Below, piece after piece: positions 1 to 11,973 of a stretch of 64,000 bases of DNA (its first letter is position 1; each line of letters opens with the position of its first letter). Location of the stretch: NCBI GenBank assembly GCA_964023275.1, contig OZ029913.1:49727976-49791975 (forward strand), in the 5' to 3' direction. The notes under the pieces were generated by a model. The model saw only the letters and a program-made list of their open reading frames with translations, did not search any database and was not told the DNA's origin. The DNA comes from Norana najaformis. Taxonomy: Eukaryota > Annelida > Clitellata > Crassiclitellata > Hormogastridae. Made by a program: the position numbers and the translations under genes.

Positions 1-287
1 ATTGTGATACAATGTAATACAATGTAATCTGTGTATGTACAATGTATTCAAATAGCAGTCTTTCAAAGGAGCTTCCTTCAGCTGTCGTCACTCTTCACTC
101 TTCATCCTCAATGAAGCACAGACCAGAAACCCTGAATGTCATAAGTCAATCATGGATGAGATTTTGTTGATTGGTCCCATAAGTGTGCAAGAGTCTGCCA
201 ATCAAGACCTTCATTGCCATTTGAGTTTCATGTTGAACTAAATATTTTAGAAAGCTGTATGCAAACCTCTAGGTACAAATATACATG

Positions 288-288
<1 letters not shown>

Positions 289-382
<94 letters not shown>
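289..382. repeat. (TA)n microsatellite
   Basis: Almost uninterrupted TA dinucleotides for about 90 bp. An ORF across it encodes only alternating Ile-Tyr and is not a gene. Confidence 0.97.
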
Positions 383-385
<3 letters not shown>

Positions 386-389
386 TATG

Positions 390-1980
390 TACAAAATCTG
401 ATTAAATCTAACCTGACATATTGAACTTACCTAGCACCACTACGATTTCTTTCTCAACATGTTGCCACATCTTAAAGGAAAAAATGAATCAGTATCTAAG
501 AATAAAAGTTGCTATAACCACAATGGCCATCACAAAACATCTTTGTTTCTCACTGACAGTCCGTGTACCTCTTGTGAATGCTGAAACATATAATACATAG
601 CATCAGGGTCACCTATTTCAATGATCCTATCTTAGGAGTACATGGGCCTAATTACCAGTTTCTTTTTGAAAGGATTAGGCTTGTGTGTGGTTTCATATTA
701 ATTAGATACAGTGCAGTCCTGTTTACATGCAGTCATCAGCCTGAGCCAAACTCATTGCAACCTCATGTTAACGAACTGTGGATTAAGAGGGCAATGCTGA
801 AATACAGTAGTGTACGATTTATGGAAGTCTTAGTGTAGCTAGAAAGCTCAAAGACATAGACTGTCTGATATGAAGGCATTTGCACTGTAGGGTGCTACCA
901 GACAATTTTGTCCAATTACTTTTAAAGGCCACATTGCTGTCTTGTTATGGGCAAAAGTGTGTGTGATTTAATTACCATACAATATTTGTTCTGGCTACGT
1001 TAACATTGACTGTTTCCAAACATTATTTGAAGGTGAAGTCCCATCAGTGGCACTGCCAAATTCTATCGGACACAGCTGTTGTAACCTTTGCTAAGAGAGC
1101 AGCTAAGCTTCTGCCAGAGGCAGAGTGGGCTGCCTGTGGCAGGCAAAAGCACAAGTACCATAATTTATCTCAGCAACAGCTGCTACTAGGTGTGGTTCCT
1201 TTATCCATTTGGGAGGGGAGATATGTGCAGCTATATTAAGTTCACCCACTTTGGAACTGTGGGGCTTAAAGCCAACAACTGTTGCCGCCCATTGAGGCAG
1301 CAGTTACACCTGATACAGGCTGTCTAATATAATGACAACAAGACTGAATATGATGAGCTAGTGCAGCAAGTGTATTGATTGTACTGCATGCTAACACATC
1401 TATCATGGTAAAAGGTAGTGTCGGGAGCCATGGCGTAACAATTTAAGCGGATACGCACGTAAACGGGACTGCTCTGTACGATGTCTACTCTGTCCATTGT
1501 AAGACCTGGCATCGGAACATCATTAGTTTTGCCGAGTTGTTTTTGCTGACCTGAGACTGAAGGAATTGACACACAACTCTGCGACTGTTTTGCTTGGATT
1601 CCCACTCTGCTAGACTGATCATTATGGGACTTAATGTGCACCTTTGGATTGGCCAGTCTACCTTTGCAGTTGCTTTGCTCTTTCATTTTCTCTCCAATCC
1701 AACTTCAAAAACTACATTCTTCACAAATTCGAACTACTTCATTTCAATTTTTACCCCACCTTGTAGAAATGACTCTGCCACACCAAGATATCTTGAAATT
1801 TGGCCTCAATTTCACCATCATGGAACCAATCTATAGCAGCTAGTCTTTCCTCAACAGTTTATGAATTCCAACACTTGATTACCATTATGAAATAAGGCAT
1901 ATAATTATTAATACCTAGATATGTGACAAGCCCAAGTTGTTAAGAATAAAAAAGCAAAAAGTTAATAAATGAGCGAACAG
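390..1980. other. filamin last intron or flank, nothing identified
   Basis: AT-rich sequence with only short, low-complexity or unconvincing ORFs. I looked for the preceding filamin exon on the + strand and did not find it, so it probably lies left of the window. Confidence 0.5.
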
Positions 1981-2175
1981 TGCTTAGATAACTAGAAGTG
2001 TCACCACCAGTGAGCTCCTGCAGATATGTAGAACCCAACCAGTGGATTTCCATCCAGAGCTGTCAGTAGACACCACGTTCTGAGTTTCTGGACTACATAG
2101 CATTGAAGAAGAGGAGCGACGAGGCTCACTACGCATGAATACCAACATCTCAAGCCATATATGCAGCCTAAACAA
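1981..2175 (+). repeat. dispersed repeat family R1, copy 1
   Basis: Starts around TTAGATAACTAGAAGTGTCA and shares colinear blocks (AACCCA..CAG..TTCCATC..GAG.TG.C, then GTTC.GAG) with copies near 31.1, 32.8 and 48.6 kb. No ORF is shared between copies, so it looks like a short non-coding element or the tail of a larger one. Confidence 0.75.
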
Positions 2176-2617
2176 TGTTTAGATAACATGCCTTTCAACT
2201 GTATGCACCAGAGTGTAGCAACATTAGCTGAGTGCTTGTGTACACAAGCATGTATCAAAACACTCAGTCTAGGCTTCTGTAGCCTTACAAAGCACAGGTG
2301 GCCCTGGTTAAAGCAGTGCCAATCCCTTCATATATATTCATGTTCTGTACATATCCCTAACTCAGAACAGCAGAACCAGATCCACAATATTACAGGTCAT
2401 TACCCCTAACACAGTCTTCACACTGCTTGCACTTTGAGAGGTTCTTAGCAGATGCTATATAGGTGATTTAATAAATATGACATATAATTATGTTATTATT
2501 AAGTACAAATATATGTACATACATACATTACTAAAAATCCCAAACCACTGTAACATATACAGCAGTACCGTTTCTGTGTCTGTCTCTCTTAGTTATTTGC
2601 TGTAACATTGTTTGTAG

Positions 2618-2805
2618 GTTACAACATGCTGGTGGTAGGCATCGGTGGACCACAAATCCCGTGCGAGAAGATCTTTATTATTCATCTAGGCGGCCTTCAC
2701 TATTCGGTAAGATACCAGCTAAGCCAGCCTGGAAATTACGTCCTTGTGGTCAAATGGGGAGATCAACATGTCCCTGGCAGCCCTTTCAACATAGTTGCCA
2801 AATAA
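2618..2805 (+). CDS. FLN: filamin, last coding exon (C-terminal Ig repeat)
   Basis: This is the terminal exon of filamin, an actin-crosslinking scaffold. It starts after the acceptor TTTGTAG in phase 1 and runs 62 codons to TAA. It encodes the end of the last filamin Ig repeat, which in vertebrates is the dimerisation repeat. Visible family signatures are NMLVVGIGGP, then PCEKI, YSVRY, a YVLVVKWGDQHVPGSPF strand pair and IVAK at the end, matching the family's LVVKWGDEHIPGSPY ending. The rest of the gene lies to the left of the window. No other filamin exon was found in the first 2.6 kb, so the last intron is at least that long. The paralogue (A/B/C type) cannot be set from one exon, and invertebrates often have a single filamin. 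Confidence 0.94.
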
Positions 2806-3480
2806 TTTACTCAACTATGATTTTCGAACATTTAAACTGAAGCAAGTATTATGACAAATTTCAGCTTGTTTAAATCATACTTTATTCATCAACTACTACA
2901 GGCTTTTCACTTGAGCTGTTTATGCCACAAGTAGTGCAGCGTGCCTTTTGTCATTGCTTTTGTCTTCAGACTGTGCTGCAGAACGTAGTTCACCTCCAGT
3001 CCTTATGTTAGCAATATATTCTTCCCTTATGTTCTCCTAGTTGACATTTAAACCATAATGTCAGTTGTTTTCTATAGGAATGTTCTGTGCATGTATGCTA
3101 GATCTATACCGGACATTAACTGCACATGGAGACTTCTTAATTGTTTGGATTTCTTGAAACACTGATCAGTTTGATTGGCTGCTTTCAGAAGTATGTCCAG
3201 TTGCCTGCAATTAACCAAAGACCTGAGGGCAGGGATAATGGCTCACAAGCAATGTTTGACTGCAAAAGATTTACTAAGAGTGCCTATGGCTATGTAAAGT
3301 GTAAATTGTACACATTTCTCTATAGTGATCATATGGCCATGACCCATCTCATTTTTCTGTGAATTAATTGGATGAGATCCTTCACCACCACTCACTGCCC
3401 ATTTGAATGGGTGCCACACCATTAAACCTATACTTCTGGTGACTACTTTTGATAGAGGCACGTAATTAACTTACCTTACT
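2806..3480 (+). other. filamin 3' UTR and flank
   Basis: AT-rich sequence without a convincing ORF follows the filamin stop. The 3' UTR presumably starts here, but I cannot fix the polyadenylation site. Confidence 0.35.
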
Positions 3481-3490
3481 TTACCTACCT

Positions 3491-3717
3491 ATTAGTTCCA
3501 ACTGATTTTCGAATAGCAGATTATTAGATGATAATTTATAAACATCATGAGTCGTAGCTTTGGTGTTTGTGTTATTTTCCTTATAGAGACCTTTATAATT
3601 TTGTGCTTCTTGTATTTGTTGGCTTAATAAAAATTCACTAAAATTTTGCTTGGTCATTGATGTGTAGTTTAATTTAGAAATCATTTTGAAGAGTTCGTCT
3701 ACATTCTGACAGTGACC
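3491..3717 (-). CDS. unassigned exon-like ORF
   Basis: On the minus strand an acceptor-like TGTTTGACAG is followed by about 75 open codons to a possible donor GTAGGT, with TAG/TAA soon after. The peptide is hydrophilic and Asn/Lys/Gln-rich (includes NVDELFKMISKLNY and HDVYKLSSNNLLFENQL) and reads more like protein than chance. I do not recognise it. It could be an exon of an unknown gene, a piece of the neighbouring Polinton-type element, or chance. Confidence 0.25.
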
Positions 3718-4102
3718 TGTCAAACAGAGCTTGGTAGCGAAGTAATTAGGCCAGGAGTATGCTTTATTTGAGAAAATTAATGCAAGCCTACCTTACTGGC
3801 TACAACCTATGAGGGCATCAGGATGTCAAGGGCTAGAGAGGCAATAGCATTCCACTGGCAAAGCCTGGAAGTTGTAGGTGCCATTTCTAATTGTAAGTAG
3901 CCTGGAACATTGTTTAGCCCAAAGTCAAAACTACTTGCTAAGCTACTGGTTTAAATTTGTCGGTCTTAGTTACTGCCTCTGCGTGGATTCTAGGAATCAC
4001 TGAAGAATACAACGATTCCTAGAACCCATGCTGTGGATTTGGTAAGCGACTTGCTCAGGAAAAGAACCTCAAGTCAAGTCCTAATGGCAGATTGCAGATG
4101 TT

Positions 4103-5020
4103 TTGAAAGACACCAGTGGTAATATGCTACAGCAACGAATCACCAGCGAGGACAGAAGGAAATGCATTAATGCTTCACAAGAAGAATGCAAATCAGTTAT
4201 TCCAAGTAGCAGACATAGAAAACAAAGAAAACAATTTGTTTGGAAACTGATGGATTCATGTTTTGATCCTGAACTGGCCGTTAGTTTTGGCAGTGTCACG
4301 GCAAGTCAAAGACATTTAAGGGAAAACTACAAACAAAACGATACCAAGAGTTGGATACAGAAACAAGATGCATATGCCCTTGATAAAACTGAGGCCTTCT
4401 TATCAATATCAGTCAATAGACATGTGACACATTTGCAAACCAATAAAGGTATAGAGTTTCTTAATAAAACCTTTCAATAGCCATTATGCTTAAATAGAAG
4501 CTTTTTCTACCTGGTGGAAAACACCAGCGTAAGGCCTCTGACATTGAAAGATTTAACTGTATGTAGAAAACAATATCTATCGTTAAGCAGACATTCTCCA
4601 AGATCTGATGAACACTTGTTATCAAAGCATTGGCATGATGCCTAACCAAGTGTCTAAGGAAAACAACATTATTAGGAAACTATTATGGCAAAAGAAAGGA
4701 CTGAAAAAGTTGAAATATAATGTGGACAAAGTGAGAATAAGTAAAACTAGACTTTCTTCCAAACAGGACTACCTGCCTTCTTGCACAGAAGAAATTTTTA
4801 CATTTGTTGTTTGAATACCGACAGATTCATTGATTTACAAAACAGCATACTTAAAGGGTGAAAAATTACAATGAAAAATTCAGAAACTGCAGCAAATTTG
4901 AAAGATGACATTTATAGAATCAAAAAAGTATGAACAGCTTGCAAGCACAGAGGTAAAACGAAATATTTAGTTAAATGGAATGGATACAACAAAAGTTTGT
5001 AGTAGCTGATATGTTCAGTC
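4103..5020 (+). pseudogene. Polinton/Maverick-type integrase remnant with chromodomain-like end
   Basis: Broken + strand coding sequence. Near 4430 an RNase H-fold integrase motif is visible (LQTNKGIEFLNKTF; families usually have an Asp where this has Asn). At 4725-4810 comes the downstream integrase segment VRISKTR..YLPSCTEEIF, typical of the C-terminal part of Polinton and F54H12.3-like integrases. At 4960-5000 KYLVKWNGYNKS resembles a chromodomain. Frameshifts and stops separate these blocks, so it is dead. A gypsy-type integrase is the main alternative. No other Polinton gene (polymerase, capsid, ATPase) was recognised nearby. Confidence 0.7.
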
Positions 5021-5276
5021 ACACAAGGTGTACAGCTATGGTATTGTGTTGTAGTGTATAAACTTCACAGCGGGACACTTTTAACTAACATTACTAAGAA
5101 ACAGTTCCATGCATTACACATATTATCCAAACAACACTGTCACATGTTATACTACAAGACTAGAAAACTGTATCTAGATTGTTGTCGGGCAACTAGGAAG
5201 TTGGTTTTGTAGAAATACAGTATTAATGGTTCAGTTTCTTCTTATTATTATTTCTGCATTTATTAAGAACCACTAT

Positions 5277-6112
5277 CATCATCATCATCATCAATAACCG
5301 TGGGCTCAATGCCCGTAGGTGTCCGATGCCCGTTTCACAATGTGTCTCCACTCGATTCTGTTTTGAGCCGCATGTCCCAGTCTCTGCAAGTCCGCGCCAC
5401 ACCACTCCTCAATGTCATCCACCCACTCTTGATGTGGTCTGACTCTCTTGTTTGTACCTTCCATAATTCCAAACATCAGAGTCTTAATATTTCTGTCATC
5501 CTTCATTCTACAGATATGTCCAAACAATCCAAGTTTTCGCTGAATAACCTTCTGCAGTAGATTCTCGGTTATAGCCACTCTTTTGTAAACCTCTTCATTC
5601 CTAATCTTCTGAGTCCATCCGATCCTTAGGATTTTTCTGTAACATTTTCTCTCAAATGCCAAGACTCTCTGTCGTGAGTCTTTTGTCAGGACCCATGTCT
5701 CACATCCATACATCATGGTGCTAAATACACATGTCTTTAATACCTCCAGTTTTGTTTTCATGCTGATTGCTCTGCTCTTCCAAGTTTTATCCATTGCTTT
5801 CAACACTGCTATTCCCCTCGCTATTCGTATCTTTATTTCACTTTTGCAATCTAGGTCATATGTCATATTACTTCCAAGATAAGTGAACCTCTCTACATTC
5901 TCCAGCTGCATTCTTTCAACCACTATTTGCTGGGTGATATTTCTGTCGCCAAATACCATTGTTTTTGTCTTATCAAAGTTCATGTACAGTCCATATTTCT
6001 TTGCTTCTTCATTCAGCATTTGTGTTGTGCACTCCAGCTCTGTAGGTCCCTCCTCCAATATGTCCACATCATCTGCAAAACGTAAATTGTTTATGCATAT
6101 TCCAAGAACCAC
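5277..6112 (-). mobile_element. RTE-like non-LTR retrotransposon, 3' part of ORF
   Basis: Minus-strand ORF of 268 aa (5306-6112) covers the end of the reverse transcriptase and the C-terminal region. It has the FADDVDIL catalytic box near its start, [17 protein letters not shown], a STMMYGCETW block, FGHICRM and a C-terminal WRHIVKRASDTYGH. The endonuclease and the first RT half are missing, so the copy is 5' truncated. The 3' end is an ATC/GAT trinucleotide run at 5277-5293, a common tail for this class. Its C-terminus and 3' sequence match the copy at 21.2 kb. The ORF is intact over this length, so insertion may be fairly recent. Confidence 0.9.
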
Positions 6113-6262
6113 TAGCTAAATGCCAAGCATCAGTGGCACTGAGCAATTTCAGCTGAAGGACTTACTCAAGATCTCTAGATACACAGGAACCATCTCAGGG
6201 GAGACTCAAACCCATACTGTCCATGTTACAAGCCAAGCGCTGTATCCAGTCAGTAATATATT
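6105..6262 (-). repeat. tRNA-derived SINE, copy 1
   Basis: Minus strand reads as a tRNA-like head (GGATACAGCGCTTGGCTTGTAAC, then B-box-like GGGTTTGAGTC) followed by a conserved body containing TTGAGTAAGTCCTT. It is the same family as the insertion at 55.5 kb. Confidence 0.75.
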
Positions 6263-6662
6263 CACAAACAGTAGATAGAAATGACAAGCCAGATGAAAAG
6301 TAAAAAACACGATACGGCCGACTCTTGGCTATTATGATTCTCCAGTAGATATCATACATACAATAAACAACAATATTGAAGACAACTGGAGATAAATTCA
6401 AACTTTACACTCAGTGACGTAGCTAGGAGAGCGGCAAATGGTGCTACTGCCCCATGTGGCACTGTCCAAAGGGCAGCAATATGACATTTTTAAAGACTGA
6501 ATTTTTGTCATCCACTCCCAAAATTTCAATGGTGATCTCATAAAAGACGATGAGATGTCTCATAGATCCAAAGATTGTGCCGAAGAAAATCTTCAGACTC
6601 AATAGGCCAAATATACATATTGTGTACAGTAGGTCTATTGAGTTTCAACTGAAATGACCCAT

Positions 6663-6702
6663 TGTCTGTCTGTCTGTCTGTCTGTGTCTGTCTGTCTGTC
6701 TC
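6663..6702. repeat. (TGTC)n microsatellite
   Basis: Tetranucleotide TGTC array, slightly interrupted. ORFs through it on both strands are low-complexity artefacts. Confidence 0.95.
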
Positions 6703-6899
6703 TAAAAGCCTTCCACACCAGTATTACCAGTATTATGTATTTCAGCTTGTCAGTCAACGCTATCACATCATTACCCTGGTACTCAAAAAATTTGAAAGGA
6801 TTGAACTGTCCCAGGACTATACAGATACATCGCATCAATCATCGAGCAAACTAAATGGAGAAAGGTTGGATTATTCTCCAGCTAGACTGCTCTGGTAGG

Positions 6900-8499
6900 C
6901 CTACTTTTTCATTAGTGGGATACTTTGCACAAATTTGTCCACAACTCTTCAGATTCTGTTGGCACTGCCAGTCTCAGTGGCATCTTCAGTAAAACAAAAC
7001 ATCAAATCCTATACGGTCTGCAATGTGACGAGACAGACTAACAAACAGCTGTGCTCTTCATTAAGAATGAAGTAACTGCTTCCATCAGTTTCCGTGAAGA
7101 TCTCAATGACTTTGCAGTTATCAAGGCTAGAAATATTTCGTTTTGAGTTTTTAAATGAAAATATCCGAAATGCAAAATATTTGGCCGAGGCTATCGATCA
7201 AACCCGATGAAACAAGAAAATAACAAACAATGGTAGTTTTCAAATAATTTTCAGAGGGTAAAACCGATTATTAAGCTTGCAAGAGGCTCATTGTCCAAGA
7301 CAAGAGCAAGTACAACACACCTAAGTACTGAATAATGTGCACTTTACCAACAAGGACATCATTTGCCACGTTTTGTAAGAGGATTATTCTTCTAAAATAA
7401 ACAATCTACAAATTCTGCCAGATCCTTGCTTTTTCATGTGGCCACTGATGATGATGATGGCATGCACCACTCTGAACATTTTGTTGATATGACAAACCTC
7501 AGGCCATACAAATTTTCATTAACCTGCTGGTTTAACATTTACAGTTGCAGTGCCATGTAATGGTCTGGTATGTAACCTAGTTTACCGCATTCTATGGAAC
7601 TCGCCTGTTTTGCATAGCAGCCTGTGATTGATGCCTTCAGCTTTGTTATGTTAGCACTACAGAAGTGTCCAGCAATCTTTTTATCCTGCTTTTGATGATG
7701 GGTTGATTCCAGTGGCCTGGGAAGTGTTTAAAAGTTTTGAGCCCAAGCACAGACCTAGGGTGGATAAAATTAATTTGTGGTGTAATATCAGAGTATATAT
7801 CACTGTATTATTTTTTATAGTATTAATGTTTGTTCAGTGGCATAGGTAGATATCTCCAGTGCCACAAAAGTTGTGTGAGCATATGCTCCTGCCTTAGCGT
7901 CGCACAGCCGAAACTTGTGTGAGCTTTGGCGCCATGGCTCCGGGCCTCTGGTTGATTCTAGGAACATAGGTTACATTGGTGAATAACTCTAAACTGAAAA
8001 GCATTCTTTCAGAGCTTATGATAAATTTATTTTGGCTATGTCCTTATAACGTAGTTAAACCTACCAACGATAAATACATTTCCGTTCCTGTTTCCGGCTT
8101 TTTGTACGGCCATCTAGCAAAATGATAATGAAATATTCGGCATCTCAAATTTCAGAGGATGAACCGATAAAAATGTTCATGAACCTGCTGCATTTCCAGA
8201 TTTTGGCGAAACACATGCCCGATCTAATAAGTCGATCTACTGTAAGGTTCTTAGGAATGCAGAAATGAACATTTTAACGACTGTTTTCAGTGGCATACTT
8301 AACGGAGGGCAGTCTGCTCTCTCCCGCATATCCGCCTCTTCCATGCATATCTTGCCAGTTATCAAAGGTGCATAGGTCTATTTGAGTTTGAAATCTGGCT
8401 TTGACTCCAACTGTTATTGCCTCCACCATGCCCCCTGGTTTGTAAAATCTTCCCAGTCTCGGATTTTCTAACTAGGCCTATACGTAACTAATTGCTTTT
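6900..8499. other. intergenic, no gene seen
   Basis: No convincing ORF, splice-paired exon or structural element on either strand. Short palindromic TAGGCCTA words recur here and around 8.4-8.9 kb, probably as part of dispersed repeats. Confidence 0.4.
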
Positions 8500-8935
8500 A
8501 TGCATAGGGATATCTGCAAAAATACCTACTTTGGGCCCCCAGTGGTGGATTTAGCATTAGACCCCCTCTTGATTATATGCCGGCCCCCCTCAGAACAGAC
8601 CCATGTATGGTGGACTGCCAGAGTGCGGCGCTCCTCTGGAAATGCTCTTGACTTCCACGCAAGCAATCCCGGAGCTGCCACTGGCCTCCTCCCCTTGTCT
8701 GCATGTGTCCTCATTTGGTATTACCCTCCCCCGTACCATTTGCAAACGTCTTCACTACAGCAGAGTACTGAGGCCTAGATTAGGCTTCCCTGCTAATCTT
8801 GCAGGGTTAACTCTGCTACGGACAGAGGTAGGCCTACTTTGACACCACTGCGTCCACAATATTAGATCCAACGCAGTACAGTCAGTCTGTTGTCTGACTC
8901 GTATTGGTGTTTAAAACATTGGCTGTTCAGAAATA
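8500..8935 (+). repeat. dispersed repeat family R2, copy 1
   Basis: Shares a colinear series of blocks with copies at 22.7 and 58.3 kb: ATATCTGCAAAAAT.CCTACTTTGG, CCTTGTCTGCAT, AGAGTA.T.AGGCCTAG.TTAGG, CTAATCTTGCAGGG and ATATTAGATCCAA.GCAGTACAG. About 350-430 bp long with no shared ORF. Confidence 0.85.
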
Positions 8936-9064
8936 ACTATAGAGGCCTGTACTATGTACCAAACTTAGATGTGGATGTCCGCATTGGGCATAATCCTTGT
9001 GCCCAATTTAAGGTATCAGCTCTTGAAAAGGTGCGACTTCAGCTTGAATGGAATACCCGAGGAG

Positions 9065-9427
9065 TTATGTATAGAAGGGCATGAGACTCATGATGGTGGA
9101 TGAACAACGATAGGAATAGAGGACGGAGAATTCGTGAAATTCAGGAGGGAGATCGTTCCTGAGTCGAAGTGGTGAGAGAACTTCCGATGAATAGTTACAG
9201 GTGGACGGACTAGAATGAGTTAAGAGGATAAACGAGTAGAGCGGGTTGACTGGATGGAAAAGAGTTTGCGAATGTAGGCTGAAGTTGGTTGGGAAAATTG
9301 CAGAGCTATAGCTTAGCGAAAGATTCTGTTCTGAGACCCTGCGAATAAGCAGGCTCTCAGACTTAGCTTTGTTTGGGCGCTGTAGAAATTTCGAGTTTAC
9401 GACTACGATCACTGCAGCGTGAAGCAA
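9065..9427 (-). mobile_element. LINE ORF C-terminal fragment (CR1/L2-like)
   Basis: Minus-strand ORF of 120 aa contains the typical last segment of CR1/L2-type ORF2 (SFILLTHSSPSTCNYSSE..SPLRLRNDLPPEFHEF), where the family has a conserved N-D/S-L-P region. Only the extreme C-terminus remains. Confidence 0.55.
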
Positions 9428-9689
9428 ATAGTCAGTATGCGAATAGAACGTATAATATCCGCAGCTTAGATTACTTTATTTGAAAGTCTTTCGATTTAGG
9501 CCTAATACCTATACATTTATGAACATTTACGTCACTTTCATCTTTTGGAAACCGACAGAAAGATAATAGGCATAGTGGTTTTTTTGTGTTATTCCGGCTT
9601 GTTGGCTTCTATAGTCTACTTGTGTTCCACCCGTCTGGAATAACTCCCGCCAGAATTATGACAATTATATGACCCACCATACGAACTCA

Positions 9690-10010
9690 CCAACACTTCA
9701 CCTCTTCCAATTTCTGTGCAGGTCTTTAACTCAAAACTGAAAACTTTATTCTTCCAAAAATCTTATCCTGATTGACTGATTCTTCCTCTTTTTATATATC
9801 TCTCTCTCCGCTGCAATCCGAAACATCATCCGCCGTAGCCATCTGACTGTCTGCCTGCCTGACTCCTGGATCTTGACCTGGAGTCGAACCCTTTCTGCCT
9901 ATCAATTTTGTTTTGACTGAGCGCATGTGAATGAGCTGGTTGCCGCGACTTGACTTTCGTTGGGTGCTGTAGAAATCGCGAGCTTACGATTAAGATTACG
10001 ATATAGAGAA
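9690..10010 (+). repeat. LINE 3' tail family R5, copy 1
   Basis: Sequence from CTTCCAAAAATCTTATCCTG through CGTAGCC.TC.GACTGTCTG, GACTCCTGGATC, TTTTGTTTTGACTGAGCGC to CGCGACTT recurs at 10.39-10.59 kb and, inverted, at 25.05-25.25 kb. The upstream CACCTCTTCC..CAGGTCTTTAACTCAAAACT resembles the end of a LINE ORF, so this is a LINE 3' end. Confidence 0.8.
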
Positions 10011-10384
10011 ACGCGTTTACTGGTAGCGCACAGGTGTCGCCACACTTAAATTTTCAAACCAAAAATACAATTTTTCTGCACGACTTCCCATTCTTCTATG
10101 ATATCTCGATTCCTCGCTTGTGTAGTATTGGAATCGGAGCTGTCGTCGATGGTTCACGTGCGCAAGCAGGAGTATATTAAAATTGTTTTGTGTAACGATA
10201 GTCTCGTAGTGAAATTATTTAACCGAAATCTGGATAAAAGTTAGCTTTGTTCATTGTGGACCAGTGTTGTCACAAGTAATTTACTTCTTTACAGTAAAAG
10301 TTTCGTGGAATAAAAGTTTGATTAGCCTAATAAGCGATAATACCGGGAACGTAATTGTTATTGTAATTAGTACAAAACACTTCT

Positions 10385-10590
10385 TTTCCAAAAATCTTAT
10401 CCTGATTCTTCCTCTTCCCCTTATCTCTCTTCTCGCTTCAGTTTCAAACACCATCCACCGTAGCCGTCCGACTGTCTGACTCCTGGATCATGACCTGGAA
10501 CCGAACCCTTTTGCCCATCAGTTTGTTTTGACTGAGCGCCTGTGAATAAGGTGGTTCCCGCGACTTAGCTTTCGTTGGGGCTGAAACTCT
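10385..10590 (+). repeat. LINE 3' tail family R5, copy 2
   Basis: Second direct copy of the block described at 9.69-10.01 kb, about 400 bp away, with short indels. Confidence 0.85.
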
Positions 10591-10594
10591 GAAC

Positions 10595-10930
10595 ATGTTT
10601 CTGAAGCATGTAACGTCGAGGATGATGAAACAACGATGGGTTTCATCTGCCACCGATGGTTCACAGATGTTCTTTGAACCAACAGATATGCGTACGCCGG
10701 GCATTCGTCGCCCATTGGCCGGTAATTAGTTGAGCCCTTCCATGGTTGTTGTTCAGTGCCACTCCAAAGACTCTCTTCACCCTTCCTTTGCCAAATTCAT
10801 GATACCCCACTGAAGGCAGCATACAAATGTCTGTAGGTCTGAGCCATGACTGTCAAGCTAGAATCCTGTCCCCCCCTCTGTAGATGGACCATTCCAGATA
10901 TCGAAGGTCACGATAGCATTAAACAAAACC
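10595..10930 (+). repeat. dispersed repeat family R1, 3' part, copy 2
   Basis: Aligns to the second half of the 48.6-49.15 kb copy: GGCATTCGTCG.CC..TGGCCG, TGAGCC, AAGACTCTCT.CCCTTCCTT, GGTCTGAG, TCCCCC.CTCTGTAGA.GGACCA. It directly follows an R5 tail. Confidence 0.75.
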
Positions 10931-11309
10931 GTCCGATACGCAGTAATTCAGTGTTGAAAACGAAAAATAATTCCGATATGCAGACTCGGCAACAGCAAAA
11001 ATTATGTGCAAATTTCATATCAGGACTTAGTTTGATAAATAACAGCAAGGAATATAAAAATGCATATAAACAAAGCGAAGAAATGTCAGCAAGCAATGTG
11101 GCCTTGGGCACGCACAGATTCCAAATGCCTAAGATAACCCTCACAAAGTTGGAAAGCCTTGCATATTTATATTCCTTGTTGAGTTAGTTATCAAACTGTA
11201 AGTCCTGATGTAAAGTTTCTGTACATAAGTATTCATTTTCCATCTTATTATATTGCTCTGCAACAAAATTTAATGTAACATACCCTTGGTGCCCTAATTT
11301 GAAGTCGTA

Positions 11310-11630
11310 TGCATTGATTATCGTGCAGATGACGACGTCATATAAATATTCATCATAACCAGTTTTATGGAAATTTCAATATGAATACATGCCAATTTAC
11401 CATATTCATTAGCATTCATGACCCTTTGGCACAGCGACGTAGATCAGATCATATGTATGGTAAATTTTAACTCATGATTTCACAAAAGTGACTGTGAAGA
11501 AACCTACATCTTTAAAAATTGTAACCTTTTTACATTTCACTATCTGTTGTAGAAACATGCAGTTTTCTCCTAACTATTAAGAAATTCCAGCCCAAACCAG
11601 TGCTGTTTTAAACTCGATTTTTGTATATCA
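11310..11630 (+). repeat. dispersed repeat family R3, copy 1
   Basis: Shares ATAAATATTCAT..TGACCAGTTTT-type blocks, CCAATTTACTATATTCATTA-like sequence, GTAAA.TTTAACTC and AATTCCAGCCCAAACCAGT with 24.59-24.85 kb in the same order and strand. Confidence 0.8.
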
Positions 11631-11688
11631 TCCTGTGCGTGAAGCAGTATTGGTTGTTCTAAGGTAGTTTGTTTTAATGTTTTTACAG

Positions 11689-11973
11689 AATTTGTACTTC
11701 TGCTTTCAAGAAAACAAAGAAAGAGATATGCCGGTTGCAAAGTGTATATGTGTTTTGGAGCAGGTTAAATCCAAAGTTGCTTCATCAGTCCAAGAGTTTG
11801 CTGGTTTTGCATCCAGTGCAGTTTTGAATGTGATTAAAAGAAACAAAGACTTGAAATCAGGTGACTTCATTGTATTTGCACCATCATGCAGACTACAAAA
11901 AGATACTGATACTGTGTGTAAAAATAATCATGTTTGTCAGGAAGCAAAAGGTGGTGGCTCTGACAGCTTTCTG
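11689..11973 (+). CDS. DALRD3: DALRD3 exon 1 (coding start at 11728)
   Basis: Open from the acceptor TTTTTACAG to the donor CTG|GTAAGT, phase 0 out. The first internal Met (11728) begins [14 protein letters not shown]. The segment [16 protein letters not shown] aligns with the N-terminal LRSRDFLAP region of vertebrate DALRD3. If 11689 is a true acceptor, the first part of this exon is 5' UTR or a short extra N-terminus. Confidence 0.88.

Noticed and set aside
214..405. ORF encoding poly(Ile-Tyr)
   Set aside because: It is a translated (TA)n microsatellite; the same applies to 17452-17739 and 26643-26885.
6654..6898. Ser/Val/Cys-rich ORFs on both strands
   Set aside because: They are translations of the (TGTC)n microsatellite.
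8500..8842. Overlapping ORFs of 62-92 aa
   Set aside because: They fall in dispersed repeat R2 and the frames are not conserved in the other R2 copies.
10846..11187. 113-aa + strand ORF before DALRD3
   Set aside because: It begins inside repeat R1, has no recognised motif and no convincing splice link to DALRD3; left unannotated.
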